Below are positions 46,288-57,985 of a stretch of DNA of 64,000 nt, piece after piece. The notes below the pieces were generated by a model. It did no database searches, was not told the DNA's origin, and worked only from the letters and a program-made list of their open reading frames with translations. A program made the translations under genes and the position numbers. The stretch's first letter is position 1, and each line of letters opens with the position of its first letter. This DNA comes from Phymorhynchus buccinoides (taxonomy: Eukaryota; Mollusca; Gastropoda; Neogastropoda; Raphitomidae), in contig CM065712.1 in assembly GCA_017654935.2 (NCBI GenBank), positions 32,894 to 96,893 of the forward strand, in the 5' to 3' direction.

Positions 46288-47440
46288 CTGTAATACCAAT
46301 ATCAGCAGCAACATTAACAATATTAACAACAACATTAGTAATAATAATGATAGGTGTAGGTGGTCTTTATCTTCTGACCAACTGACAGCTGTGTGGACCC
46401 TGTAATACCAATATCAGCAGCAACATTAACAATATTAACAACAACATTAGTAATAATAATGATAGGTGTAGGTGGTCTTTATCTTCTGACCAACTGACAG
46501 CTGTGTGGACCCTGTAATACCAATATCAGCAGCAACATTAACAGCAATATTAACAACAACATTAGTAATAATAATGATAGGTGTAGGTGGTCCTTATCTT
46601 CTGACCAACTGACAGCTGAATGGACCATGTAATACCAATATCAGCAGCAACATTAACAGCAATATTAACAACAACATTAGTAATAATAATGATAGGTGTA
46701 GGTGGTCCTTATCTTCTGACCAACTGACAGCTGTGTGGACCATGTAATACCAATATCAGCAGCAACATTAACAGCAATATTAACAACAACATTAGTAATA
46801 ATAATGATAGGTGTAGGTGGTCCTTATCTTCTGACCAACTGACAGCTGTGTGGACCATGTAATACCAATATCAGCAGCAACATTAACAGCAATATTAACA
46901 ACAACATTAGTAATAATAATGATAGGTGTAGGTGGTCCTTATCTTCTGACCAACTGACAGCTGTGTGGACCATGTAATACCAATATCAGCAGCAACATTA
47001 ACAGCAATATTAACAACAACATTAGTAATAATAATGATAGGTGTAGGTGGTCCTTATCTTCTGACCAACTGACAGCTGTGTGGACCCTATAATACCAATA
47101 TCAGCAGCAACATTAACAGCAATATTAACAACAACATTAGTAATAATAATGATAGGTGTAGGTGGTCCTTATCTTCTGACCAACTGACAGCTGTGTGGAC
47201 CCTATAATACCAATATCAGCAGCAACATTAACAGCAATATTAACAACAACATTAGTAATAATAATGATAGGTGTAGGTGGTCCTTATCTTCTGACCAACT
47301 GACAGCTGTGTGGACCATGTAATACCAATATCAGCAGCAACATTAACAGCAATATTAACAACAACATTAGTAATAATAATGATAGGTGTAGGTGGTCCTT
47401 ATCTTCTGACCAACTGACAGCTGTGTGGACCCTATAATAC
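46288..47440 (-). repeat. 112-115-bp array of exon 4 acceptor end
   Basis: Ten copies, each with a TATTACAG-type acceptor, the first about 43 exon bases (to AAGACCACCTAC) and intron sequence of AAC/AAT/AGC triplets. Early copies near the exon have GGACCC, later ones GGACCA. Confidence 0.92.
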
Positions 47441-47700
47441 CAATATCAGCAGCAACATTAACAGCAATATTAGTAATAACAATATTAACAGCAACATTAG
47501 TAATGACAATATTAACAGCAGTATTAGTAACAACAATATTAACAGCAACATTAGCAATATTAACAGCAATATTAGTAATAACAATATTAGCAGCAATATC
47601 AATAATAACAATATCAACAGCAACATTAGCAATATTAAAAGCTATATTAGTAATAACAATATTAACAGCAATATGAATAATAACAATATCAACAGTTTAC
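47440..47700. repeat. AAT/AAC/AGC triplet-rich tract
   Basis: Degenerate run of ATTAACAGCAATATTAGTAA type, an extension of the intronic part of the exon 4 acceptor unit. Confidence 0.8.
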
Positions 47701-47849
47701 TGGGGTAGTAATTTGTGAAACAAAACCAACTAGGAAATACCTCTCCCTCTCTCTCTGTGTGGTTATCCTTTCTTCTGAATTAACAAACTACAGGCGGTCA
47801 TAAATGTACATGAGTTGCCTGTTGCGCGAGTGTTATTTCGAATGAAATA

Positions 47850-48300
47850 ATAATACTGATTATTTATAGAGCCCTTTGTAGGGATCTCAAAGCACTGAAC
47901 AAAGGCCTAAACACTACCATACAGATAAACATACACATTAAAGACAAGATAAGAATAAAAGAATAATGAACATGAAGACAAGTATCAATGAATATAAACA
48001 TTAAAAATAATAATTATAGCAATTAAGTCTCAATGAAGACAAATGAATGAGACTGTTAATACAGTACAAAATATATGTATTAATCTCTCTCCCCCTCTCA
48101 CCCCTCACTCCCCCCCCACACACACACATACATGCACATGCGCACGCAATCACGAACACACACACACATACTGCAGGTCCATATCATCAAGGAGTACGTA
48201 GATTAGAGGTGAGAGTATGAGGTTTCAAAAAGATGAGTTTTCAGAGAAGTTTTGAAAGACTGGACAGAGGAAGAGTGGCGAACACTGCATGGCAGGGTTC
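47850..48300 (-). mobile_element. LINE 3' end fragment
   Basis: Minus strand ends a reading frame with SFKTSLKTHLFETSYSHL and a stop at about 48210. It is followed by a CA-rich 3' UTR and an AATAATAATACTG tail near 47850 preceded by a TATAGAGCCCTTTGTAGG motif. It belongs to the same broad LKTHLF-tail group as 25413-26765 but is diverged. Confidence 0.75.
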
Positions 48301-48481
48301 ATTCTTGCCACAGGACATCATAGGTCATTTGACCAGTTGGCAGAAAAATCAATGTCATTTTCCCAAAACAATAGGTCACAGATTTACCACGGTACATATC
48401 GTGTTCATGAAGGTTAGCAAACAGATGAGGCCTTTCCCCATGGTTGAAGGTTTTCATCAGATTTTTTTTTTCTCTTCCTCA

Positions 48482-48488
<7 letters not shown>

Positions 48489-48537
<49 letters not shown>
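48489..48537. repeat. (TC)n microsatellite
   Basis: About 24 TC dinucleotides followed by a short CA tract. A smaller (GA)9 lies at about 48752-48769. Confidence 0.95.
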
Positions 48538-48547
<10 letters not shown>

Positions 48548-48849
48548 TCTCACACACAGAGTGTAAAATGTACCTTGCCATTTCATAGTTTAATGTAAAA
48601 AATAAAGTCAAAAGAAACTAATATTCCTGCTCACAATTTAACCCTATGATTGCTTTTTAAAAATGTAATCTCATTCTCATTCATAGTGTTTATGCACAGT
48701 GAACACACAGGCAAACACATGTGCATAACCCCTGGAATAGGCTGACTACAGAGAGAGAGAGAGAGAGAGCTTGGTAAATTTAGCGTTCATCTTTGTTTCA
48801 TCCAACCCCTTTTTCCTTTATGTTAACCCCATAGACTTTGTGGTGCTAG

Positions 48850-49598
48850 GATTGGTTGGGAGGGAGGGTGTAGTTGGGAGGGAGGGTGTAGTTGGGAGGG
48901 AGGGTGTAGTTGGGAGGGAGGGTGTAGTTGGGAGGGAGGGTGTAGTTGGGAGGGAGGATTGGTTGGGAGGGAGGGTGTAGTTGGGAGGGAGGGTGTGGTT
49001 GGGAGGGAGGGTGTAGTTGGGAGGGAGGATTGGTTGGGAGGGAGGGTGTAGTTGGGAGGGAGGGTGTAGTTGGGAGGGAGGGTGTAGTTGGGAGGGAGGG
49101 TGTGGTTGGGAGGGAGGGTGTAGTTGGGAGGGAGGGTGTAGTTGGGAGGGAGGGTGTAGTTGGGAGGGAGGGTGTAGTTGGGAGGGAGGGTGTGGTTGGG
49201 AGGGAGGGTGTAGTTGGGAGGGAGGGTGTAGTTGGGAGGGAGGGTGTAGTTGGGAGGGAGGGTGTGGTTGGGAGGGAGGGTGTAGTTGGGAGGGAGGGTG
49301 TAGTTGGGAGGGAGGGTGTAGTTGGGAGGGAGGGTGTAGTTGGGAGGGAGGGTGTAGTTGGGAGGGAGGGTGTAGTTGGGAGGGAGGGTGTAGTTGGGAG
49401 GGAGGGTGTGGTTGGGAGGGAGGGTGTAGTTGGGAGGGAGGGTGTAGTTGGGAGGGAGGGTGTAGTTGGGAGGGAGGGTGTAGTTGGGAGGGAGGGTGTA
49501 GTTGGGAGGGAGGGTGTAGTTGGGAGGGAGGATTGGTTGGGAGGGAGGGTGTAGTTGGGAGGGAGGGTGTGGTTGGGAGGGAGGGTGTAGTTGGGAGA
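48850..49598. repeat. 18-bp G-rich minisatellite with quadruplex potential
   Basis: About 41 units of GTTGGGAGGGAGGGTGTA, with occasional GTGTGG or shortened GATTGG variants. Each unit supplies three GGG runs, and the next unit supplies the fourth within a short loop. The plus strand is the G-rich strand; the WDR37 transcript would carry the C-rich strand. The Gly-Arg-Glu-Gly-Val-Val frame is an artefact of the 18-bp period. Confidence 0.95.
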
Positions 49599-49599
49599 C

Positions 49600-51138
49600 T
49601 TTCAGTGATCATCATCACTCTCTTCTATCTAGCTAGTTAGGCCCGTTCTTGTCCCCATCCCCATCCATCTCATTCACTTGGCTTTGTATATGTTTATATA
49701 TATATGTGAGAGTGGTGAATAAATGTTTGTGTTGTAAATGTACTTTGCTTGGACTGGTGTGCGGGTGGGGCGTGCTCGTGGTTCAGTGTTCCTCCAAAAG
49801 AACCTGTGCGCTTTCGGGATTGATTCCTTGTGATCAATCCGGTGAGCGTGACATATTATGAGCTTATGTTTTTGAGATGATGCCATTCACATCTCTAAAA
49901 GAACGGCTTGATGCTGCTGCTTTTTCCTCTGTCGAACTTGTAGGCTCTGTTGACTCAGACTCAATGTTGGCTGAAGTGCAACTTGTTTAGAGTACAAACA
50001 TACAGTGAAACAAGCAAAGTGATCTGCATAATAATTATTATTGAAGACATGTTAGTATGAAAGCAATAATCTTCCCTCCCCCCAAAAAAAAGAAGAAGCT
50101 TGAAATACTACATATTCATTTTATATGAACTTAAAAGGGTAAAAATATAATTTTGTTTCCTAATTAATTCAGTAAATTTATATAAATTGACTCCTACATC
50201 AACCCATCAGTGTGTCTCGGCAATGCCACTTGAAAGATAAATCTAAATGTCGGACCTCCGTTCGACGATAGCACCTCCCGCTGTGCTCTTAAAAGAAGTA
50301 CATGAGCTCCATGTCACATGCACCAAAGTTGGTACACTTGTAGAAAATGGATTGATTTTAATGTTCCATTAATTTTAAAAAAATTCTATTTACCGTTCAG
50401 ATTTGGTCAACGAAGAAATCTGACCAAAAAACATGAAGCGCTTTCAGATGTAAACAAAGATCGTTCTGGAATGACCGGACATGTGTCTGCTTTAGAAAGG
50501 AAAACCCCGGATGGTCAGAAACAAGACTGACAAACAGGAAAACCAAAGCAAACAGACTGACCGCTTTGGCACGAAGCGAAAATCAGGTTCGGAGTTTTGA
50601 TGTGGAAAAGTTGGGGTGGCTTGACCTAATTCCAACGATCCTATAAGTTGCAGACGATGTCTGAGCGAGTCCGAAACTAGCAAACAGATTCTTCTGCCCC
50701 TTTCCTACTCGTGGCTTCTTTTGGGGAGGCATGGCTGGTTTTAGACACGTTTTGTTGTCAAAAGGCCGAGAAACGAACGTTTCGTGATCTTGTTTAGCAC
50801 TAGGCCTAGAAGGCTAGGCTAGGTCACGCTGGAACTTTATTTGGTCTTCAATAAGTTGGATCGGAAAAGCTTTACTGAATGTGCAATGCCGCCATTTCCT
50901 TGTTTCGCCAGATACAACTTTTTAGTTCTGTTTATGGTCCGAGGCCGCGGCAGAACTCAAGCTTATTATATCACAAGTACACTACGTCACAAGTAACTAA
51001 ATCACAATTTATTCCCTGGTCCAACTTCGCTGTACGAGTCCAAACAAAACCTGGCTCTTCAATTTCAAACAAAGAAATCTTTAGATTCCCGCTTCAGATG
51101 AGTTGGAAACGAACAAGATATAACCAAGATAGGTAAGA
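49600..51138. other. Unique intronic sequence; no firm gene
   Basis: No WDR37 exon found. The plus-strand end (51095-51138, CCCGCTTCAGATGAGTTGGA to GATAGGTAAG) looks like an exon end with a GTAAG donor and is duplicated at about 52225-52278 inside the adjoining 38-bp array. Its protein reading (frame ending RYNQDR) is unrecognised. Confidence 0.5.
50583..50732 (-). CDS. Small unidentified reading frame
   Basis: 49 codons on the minus strand, starting MPPQKKPRVGKGQKNLFASF and ending TSKLRT and a stop. The lysine-rich start recalls DNA-binding N-termini of transposable-element proteins, but I do not recognise a family. No promoter or splice evidence. It could be noise or a fossil. Confidence 0.2.
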   Translation of the reverse strand: MPPQKKPRVGKGQKNLFASFGLAQTSSATYRIVGIRSSHPNFSTSKLRT

Positions 51139-54115
51139 AAACCGCATTGTTCAAACTACCGGTACAGTAGTCAACAAAAGCGTATTGTTCAAACTACCGG
51201 TACACCGTACAGTAGTCAACAAAACCGTATTGTTCAAACTACCGGCACAGTAGTCAACAAAACCGCATTGTTCAAACTACCGGCACAGTAGTCAACAAAA
51301 CCGCATTGTTCAAACTACCGGTACAGTAGTCAACAAAACCGCATTGTTCAAACTACCGGCACAGTAGTCAACAAAACCGCATTGTTCAAACTACCGGTAC
51401 AGTAGTCAACAAAACCGCATTGTTCAAACTACCGGCACAGTAGTCAACAAAACCGCATTGTTCAAACTACCGGTACAGTAGTCAACAAAACCGTATTGTT
51501 CAAACTACCGGCACAGTAGTCAACAAAACCGCATTGTTCAAACTACCGGTACAGTAGTCAACAAAACCGCATTGTTCAAACTACCGGCACAGTAGTCAAC
51601 AAAACCGCATTGTTCAAACTACCGGCACAGTAGTCAACAAAACCGCATTGTTCAAACTACCGGTACAGTAGTCAACAAAACCGCATTGTTCAAACTACCG
51701 GCACAGTAGTCAACAAAACCGCATTGTTCAAACTACCGGCACAGTAGTCAACAAAACCGCATTGTTCAAACTACCGGTACAGTAGTCAACAAAACCGTAT
51801 TGTTCAAACTACCGGCACAGTAGTCAACAAAACCACATTGTTCAAACTACCGGCACAGTAGTCAACAAAACCGCATTGTTCAAACTACCGGTACAGTAGT
51901 CAACAAAACCGCATTGTTCAAACTACCGGCACAGTAGTCAACAAAACCGCATTGTTCAAACTACCGGTACAGTAGTCAACAAAACCGTATTGTTCAAACT
52001 ACCGGCACAGTAGTCAACAAAACCGCATTGTTCAAACTACCGGTACAGTAGTCAACAAAACCGCATTGTTCAAACTACCGGCACAGTAGTCAACAAAACC
52101 GCATTGTTCAAACTACCGGCACAGTAGTCAACAAAACCGCATTGTTCAAACTACCGGTACAGTAGTCAACAAAACCGCATTAGTCAACAAAACCGCATTG
52201 TTCAAACTACCGGTACCGGTACCGGTCCCGCTTCAGATGAGTTGGAAACGAACAAGATATAACCAAGATAGGTAAGAAAACCGCATTGTTCAAACTACCG
52301 GTACAGTAGTCAACAAAACCACATTGTTCAAACTACCGGTACAGTAGTCAACAAAACCACATTGTTCAAACTACCAGTAGTCAACAAAACCGCATTGTAC
52401 AGTAGTATTGTTCAAACTACCGGTACAGTAGTCAACAAAACCGTATTGTTCAAACTACCGGTACAGTAGTCAACAAAACCGTATTGTTCAAACTACCGGT
52501 ACAGTAGTCAACAAAACCGTATTGTTCAAACTACCGGCACAGTAGTCAACAAAACCACATTGTTCAAACTACCGGCACAGTAGTCAACAAAACCGCATTG
52601 TTCAAACTACCGGTACAGTAGTCAACAAAACCGCATTGTTCAAACTACCGGCACAGTAGTCAACAAAACCGCATTGTTCAAACTACCGGTACAGTAGTCA
52701 ACAAAACCGTATTGTTCAAACTACCGGCACAGTAGTCAACAAAACCGCATTGTTCAAACTACCGGTACAGTAGTCAACAAAACCGCATTGTTCAAACTAC
52801 CGGCACAGTAGTCAACAAAACCGCATTGTTCAAACTACCGGCACAGTAGTCAACAAAACCGCATTGTTCAAACTACCGGTACAGTAGTCAACAAAACCGT
52901 ATTGTTCAAACTACCGGCACAGTAGTCAACAAAACCGCATTGTTCAAACTACCGGTACAGTAGTCAACAAAACCGCATTGTTCAAACTACCGGCACAGTA
53001 GTCAACAAAACCGCATTGTTCAAACTACCGGCACAGTAGTCAACAAAACCGCATTGTTCAAACTACCGGTCAACAGTAGTCAACAAAACCGCATTGTTCA
53101 AACTACCGGTACAGTAGTCAACAAAACCGTATTGTTCAAACTACCGGCACAGTAGTCAACAAAACCGCATTGTTCAAACTACCGGTACAGTAGTCAACAA
53201 AACCGCATTGTTCAAACTACCGGCACAGTAGTCAACAAAACCGCATTGTTCAAACTACCGGTACAGTAGTCAACAAAACCGCATTGTTCAAACTACCGGC
53301 ACAGTAGTCAACAAAACCGCATTGTTCAAACTACCGGTACAGTAGTCAACAAAACCGTATTGTTCAAACTACCGGCACAGTAGTCAACAAAACCGCATTG
53401 TTCAAACTACCGGTACAGTAGTCAACAAAACCGCATTGTTCAAACTACCGGCACAGTAGTCAACAAAACCGCATTGTTCAAACTACCGGCACAGTAGTCA
53501 ACAAAACCGCATTGTTCAAACTACCGGTACAGTAGTCAACAAAACCGTATTGTTCAAACTACCGGCACAGTAGTCAACAAAACCGCATTGTTCAAACTAC
53601 CGGTACAGTAGTCAACAAAACCGCATTGTTCAAACTACCGGCACAGTAGTCAACAAAACCGCATTGTTCAAACTACCGGCACAGTAGTCAACAAAACCGC
53701 ATTGTTCAAACTACCGGTAGTCAACAGTAGTCAACAAAACCGCATTGTTCAAACTACCGGTACAGTAGTCAACAAAACCGCATTGTTCAAACTACCGGCA
53801 CAGTAGTCAACAAAACCGCATTGTTCAAACTACCGGCACAGTAGTCAACAAAACCGCATTGTTCAAACTACCGGCACAGTAGTCAACAAAACCGCATTGT
53901 TCAAACTAACAGTAGTCAACAAAACCGCATTGTTCAAACTACCGGCACAGTAGTCAACAAAACTGCATTGTTCAAACTACCGGTACAGTAGTCAACAAAA
54001 CCGTATTGTTCAAACTACCGGCACAGTAGTCAACAAAACCGCATTGTTCAAACTACCGGTACAGTAGTCAACAAAACCGCATTGTTCAAACTACCGGCAC
54101 AGTAGTCAACAAAAG
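51139..54115. repeat. 38-bp minisatellite with higher-order structure
   Basis: About 78 units of CCGCATTGTTCAAACTACCG plus GYACAGTAGTCAACAAAA. A C/T switch and a CGTATT/CGCATT switch mark sub-types. CGTATT units recur 190 bp apart (52707 and 52897; 53355 and 53545) or about 228 bp apart, showing five- and six-unit higher-order blocks. The flank copy at about 52225-52278 splits the array. Confidence 0.93.
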
Positions 54116-54894
54116 CGTATTTTTTGCTGGGAGCCGATTTGAAATGATTCATCTACTATAATCATACTGCACCAACACTCAAAACAATTACATACATACT
54201 TATTAGCTGGAAAAAAACTAAAGCGTAGTAACAAAGAGAAAACAACTCTTGTGACCGTGGAGTTATGCCCCCTTTAACACTTCCGATCGCGTATTTCCGC
54301 TTCCTTCCCCAATCATTCTATTATTTACCGTGCTTCACGGCTGATGAGAAACCTAATTTGTCCCACCCAACTTCACTTTCCAGTGCCTTTTGGTGAGTTT
54401 GTTCCAGTTCATTAATTTTCTTTAGCACCAGCTCTCTCCTATTTTCAACTTAGCTAGTCCTTGTGTTCATTTTCTTCTTCTTTTAGAAGTTTTGAATTGT
54501 TGAATCGACTCTGTTCATTTTTGGCCTTGCCGGTTCTCAAACCGGTCTGGTCGCCATCTTGAATTATTTTTGTCTGCTTTTTTTTAGAATTTAATTCTGC
54601 TACTTCATTTTTTCTGTTGGTTTGCTCAAGTAGGCAACTCTTTTTTATTCTTTTTATTCTTTTTAGCGAAGATTTTTGCTAAAATGTTTGGTGTCCGTCA
54701 TGTCAGTTAATTTAAGAGACACCCCTTCGGGTGACTCTCAAGTTTCGGATTCTCAAAAGCAGTCTTCGGAACTTGTTCGCGACATTACCGGGCGTTTTGT
54801 TTTGCCTTCGGCTTCCTCCTCTTCTAAGTCGGACAAAAAATCGTAGTCTAGGAAGTCTTCAAAGTGACGTCTTCCAAAAGCTTCAAGAAGTCTT
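54116..54894. other. Unique intronic sequence; no firm gene
   Basis: AT-rich with TTTTTATTCTTTTTATTC near 54640. Only one short plus-strand frame was noted (54700-54846). Confidence 0.5.
54700..54846 (+). CDS. Small unidentified reading frame
   Basis: 48 residues, starting MSVNLRDTPSGDSQVSDSQK and ending SSSSKSDKKS before a stop; serine-rich with many TCG codons, unlike its surroundings. It could be the start of a retroelement gag-like frame. No homologue recognised. Confidence 0.2.
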   Translation: MSVNLRDTPSGDSQVSDSQKQSSELVRDITGRFVLPSASSSSKSDKKS

Positions 54895-55282
54895 CAACTC
54901 ACCTCTCTTGGCCTTGGGGCCAAAATCGGCGATGTCTTCAGGGTCATGTGACCCTTTCTCCTCTACCCACAATGCAGCTCACCTTTCTTGGGGCCAGAAT
55001 CGGTGGTGTCTTCGGGGTCATCTGACCCTTTCTCCTCTACCCACAATGCAGCTCACCTCTCTTGGGGCCAGAATCGGTGGTGTCTTCGGGGTCATGTGAC
55101 CCTTTCTCCTCTCCCCACAATACACCTCACATCTTGGTCTTGGGGCCAAAATCAGCGGTGTTTTCGGGGTCATGTGACCCTTTCTCCTCTACCCACAATG
55201 CAGCTCACCTCTCTTGGGGCCAGAATCGGTGGTATCTTCGGGGTCATGTGACCCTTTCTCCTCCACCCACAATGCAGCTCAC
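54895..55282 (-). repeat. 74-76-bp array of exon 3 donor end
   Basis: Five partial copies of the exon 3 3' end (GAGAAAGGGTCA, GACCC, GAAGACAC, CCCCAAGAGAG) each with a GTGAGCTG-type donor, next to the authentic end at 55283. Copies have lost a few bases and vary in CCAAGAC/CCAGAAT. Confidence 0.88.
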
Positions 55283-55402
55283 CTCTCTTGGTCTTGGGGA
55301 CAAAATCGGCAGTGTCTTCTGGCCGGTCACGTGACCCTTTCTCATCACCAACGCCACTTCCTGTCTCCAGGCGTTCTGACAGCGCGTCCACACGCTCCTG
55401 CA
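55283..55402 (-). CDS. WDR37: WDR37 exon 3 (coiled-coil end and linker)
   Basis: A 120-bp minus-strand exon with acceptor ATTTATAG ending at 55403 and donor GTGAGC at 55277-55282. It encodes QERVDALSERLETGSGVGDE, then KGSRDRPEDTADFVPKTKR. The first part aligns with LRREIDTLNERLAAEG of human WDR37, the end of its N-terminal coiled coil. The exon opens with TG, completing the leucine begun by exon 2, and ends with the G that exon 4 completes as glycine. The linker after the coiled coil is poorly conserved. Repeats lie on both sides: donor-end copies downstream and acceptor copies upstream. Confidence 0.92.
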
Positions 55403-55580
55403 CTATAAATAGAAACAGAGATGATGAATATGCATGTAGGTACTTATAGCATATATGTTTCAGTATTCATAAGGTCCTGCACTATAAATAGAAACAGAGA
55501 TGATGAATATGCATGTAGGTACTTATAGCATATAATATGTTTCAGTATTCATAAGGTCCTGTGCTATAAATAGAAACACA
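55403..55580 (-). repeat. Three-copy repeat at exon 3 acceptor
   Basis: TCCTGCACTATAAATAGAAA occurs at about 55396, 55474 and (diverged) 55556. Each copy includes the TATAG acceptor and the first few exon bases. Confidence 0.85.
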
Positions 55581-55599
55581 GAAAAGCTGGTTATTGTTT

Positions 55600-57165
55600 T
55601 CAGGGCTGTCTGTTTCTGCCTTGCTATCTGACAATGTCAATAGGATCAGGGCTGTTTGTTTCTCCCTTGCTATCTGACAATGTGAATATGATGTGAATAG
55701 GATCAGGGCTGTCTGTTTCTGCCTTGCCATCTGACAATGTCAATATGATGTGAATAGGATCAGGGCTGTCTGTTTCTGCCTTGCTATCTGACAATGTGAA
55801 TATGATGTGAATAGGATCAGGGCTGTCTGTTTCTGCCTTGCTATCTGACAATGTGAATATGATGTGAATAGGATCAGGGCTGTCTGTTTCTGCCTTGCCA
55901 TCTGACAATGTCAATATGATGTGAATAGGATCAGGGCTGTCTGTTTCTGCCTTGCTATCTGACAATGTGAATATGATGTGAATAGGATCAGGGCTGTCTG
56001 TTTCTGCCTTGCTATCTGACAATGTGAATATGATGTGAATAGGATCAGGGCTGTCTGTTTCTGCCTTGCTATCTGACAATGTGAATATGATGTGAATAGG
56101 ATCAGGGCTGTCTGTTTCTGCCTTGCTATCTGACAATGTGAATATGATGTGAATAGGATCAGGGCTGTCTGTTTCTGCCTTGCTATCTGACAATGTGAAT
56201 ATGATGTGAATAGGATCAGGGCTGTCTGTTTCTGCCTTGCTATCTGACAATGTGAATATGATGTGAATAGGATCAGGGCTGTCTGTTTCTGCCTTGCTAT
56301 CTGACAATGTGAATATGATGTGAATAGGATCAGGGCTGTCTGTTTCTGCCTTGCTATCTGACAATGTGAATATGATGTGAATAGGATCAGGGCTGTCTGT
56401 TTCTGCCTTGCTATCTGACAATGTGAATATGATGTGAATAGGATCAGGGCTGTCTGTTTCTGCCTTGCTATCTGACAATGTGAATATGATGTCAATAGGA
56501 TCAGGGCTGTCTGTTTCTCCCTTGCTATCTGACAATGTGAATAGGCTGTGAATAGAATCAGGGCTGTCTGTTTCTGCCTTGCTATCTGACAATGTGAATA
56601 TGATGTGAATAGGATCAGGGCTGTCTGTTTCTGCCTTGCTATCTGACAATGTGAATATGATGTCAATAGGATCAGGGCTGTCTGTTTCTCCCTTGCTATC
56701 TGACAATGTGAATAGGCTGTGAATAGAATCAGGGCTGTCTGTTTCTGCCTTGCTATCTGACAATGTGAATATGATGTGAATAGGATCAGGGCTGTCTGTT
56801 TCTGCCTTGCTATCTGACAATGTGAATATGATGTCAATAGGATCAGGGCTGTCTGTTTCTCCCTTGCTATCTGACAATGTGAATAGGCTGTGAATAGAAT
56901 CAGGGCTGTCTGTTTCTGCCTTGCTATCTGACAATGTGAATATGATGTCAATAGGATCAGGGCTGTCTGTTTCTCCCTTGCTATCTGACAATGTGAATAG
57001 GCTGTGAATAGAATCAGGGCTGTCTGTTTCTGCCTTGCTATCTGACAATGTGAATATGATGTGAATAGGATCAGGGCTGTCTGTTTCTCCCTTGCTATCT
57101 GACAATGTGAATAGGCTGTGAATAGAATCAGGGCTGTCTGTTTCTGCCTTGCTATCTGGCAATGT
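55600..57165. repeat. 57-bp array with long open frames
   Basis: About 27 units (GATCAGGGCTGTCTGTTTCT, GCCTTGCTATCTGACAATGT, GAATATGATGTGAATAG). A second type with AATAGGCTGTGAATAGAATC alternates regularly in 56500-57130, forming two- and three-unit blocks. The minus strand stays open for 532 codons with a 19-residue repeat (DPIHIIFTLSDSKAETDSP) because 57 is divisible by three. A second minus frame is open too, so coding is not implied. Confidence 0.92.
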
Positions 57166-57435
57166 CAATATGATAACGTTTGAAGAGAGGGATCTAAGAA
57201 GAAAGAGGCTCAAACTTTGCATGCAGATAGGTATTTAGAATATCTAGGTCCAGTTTGAAAATGAAAGTCATTAGACAAAGGTCAAGGTTACTGGAGCTGA
57301 AAATGATGCTGCATATGCTTTTCTCTAGCTGTCAATAGTGTGCAAGCTACAGTTGAGATCCTCGCTGGCTAAAATGCGGGTGTAAATTGTTTGACTTTTG
57401 CTTTAGGGGAGTTTGTTCCTGCACGGTCACTGGAC

Positions 57436-57985
57436 CCAAACATACTGCATGCGGTGAGCATGTTCACGCTCCAGTACTGCCATGCGGCTGGTTGATCTAG
57501 CATGTTCACGCTCCAGTACTGCCATGCGGCTGGTTGATCTAGCATGTTCACGCTCTAGTACTGCCATGCGGCTGGTTGATCTAGCATGTTCACGCTCCAG
57601 TACTGCCATGCGGCTGGTTGATCTAGCATGTTCACGCTCTAGTACTGCCATGCGGCTGGTTGATCTAGCATGTTCACGCTCTAGTACTGCCATGCGGCTG
57701 GTTGATCTAGCATGTTCACGCTCTAGTACTGCCATGCGGCTGGTTGATCTAGCATGTTCACGCTCTAGTACTGCCATGCGGCTGGTTGATCTAGCATGTT
57801 CATGCTCTAGTACTGCCATGCGGCTGGTTGATCTAGCATGTTCACGCTCTAGTACTGCCATGCGGCTGGTTGATCTAGCATGTTCACGCTCTAGTACTGC
57901 CATGCGGCTGGTTGATCTAGCATGTTCATGCTCTAGTACTGCCATGCGGCTGGCTGATCTAGCATGTTCACGCTCTAGTACTCTC
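57436..57985. repeat. 42-bp array open on both strands
   Basis: About 13 units of GGCTGGTTGATCTAGCATGT, TCACGCTCTAGTACTGCCAT, GC. Both strands give 14-residue repeats without stops (MRLVDLACSRSSTA and MAVLEREHARSTSR). No start context or homology supports expression. Confidence 0.92.

Noticed and set aside
48818..49640. Gly-Arg-Glu-Gly-Val-Val and Pro-Pro-Ser-Gln-Leu-His frames
   Set aside because: All are different readings of the same 18-bp minisatellite on both strands.
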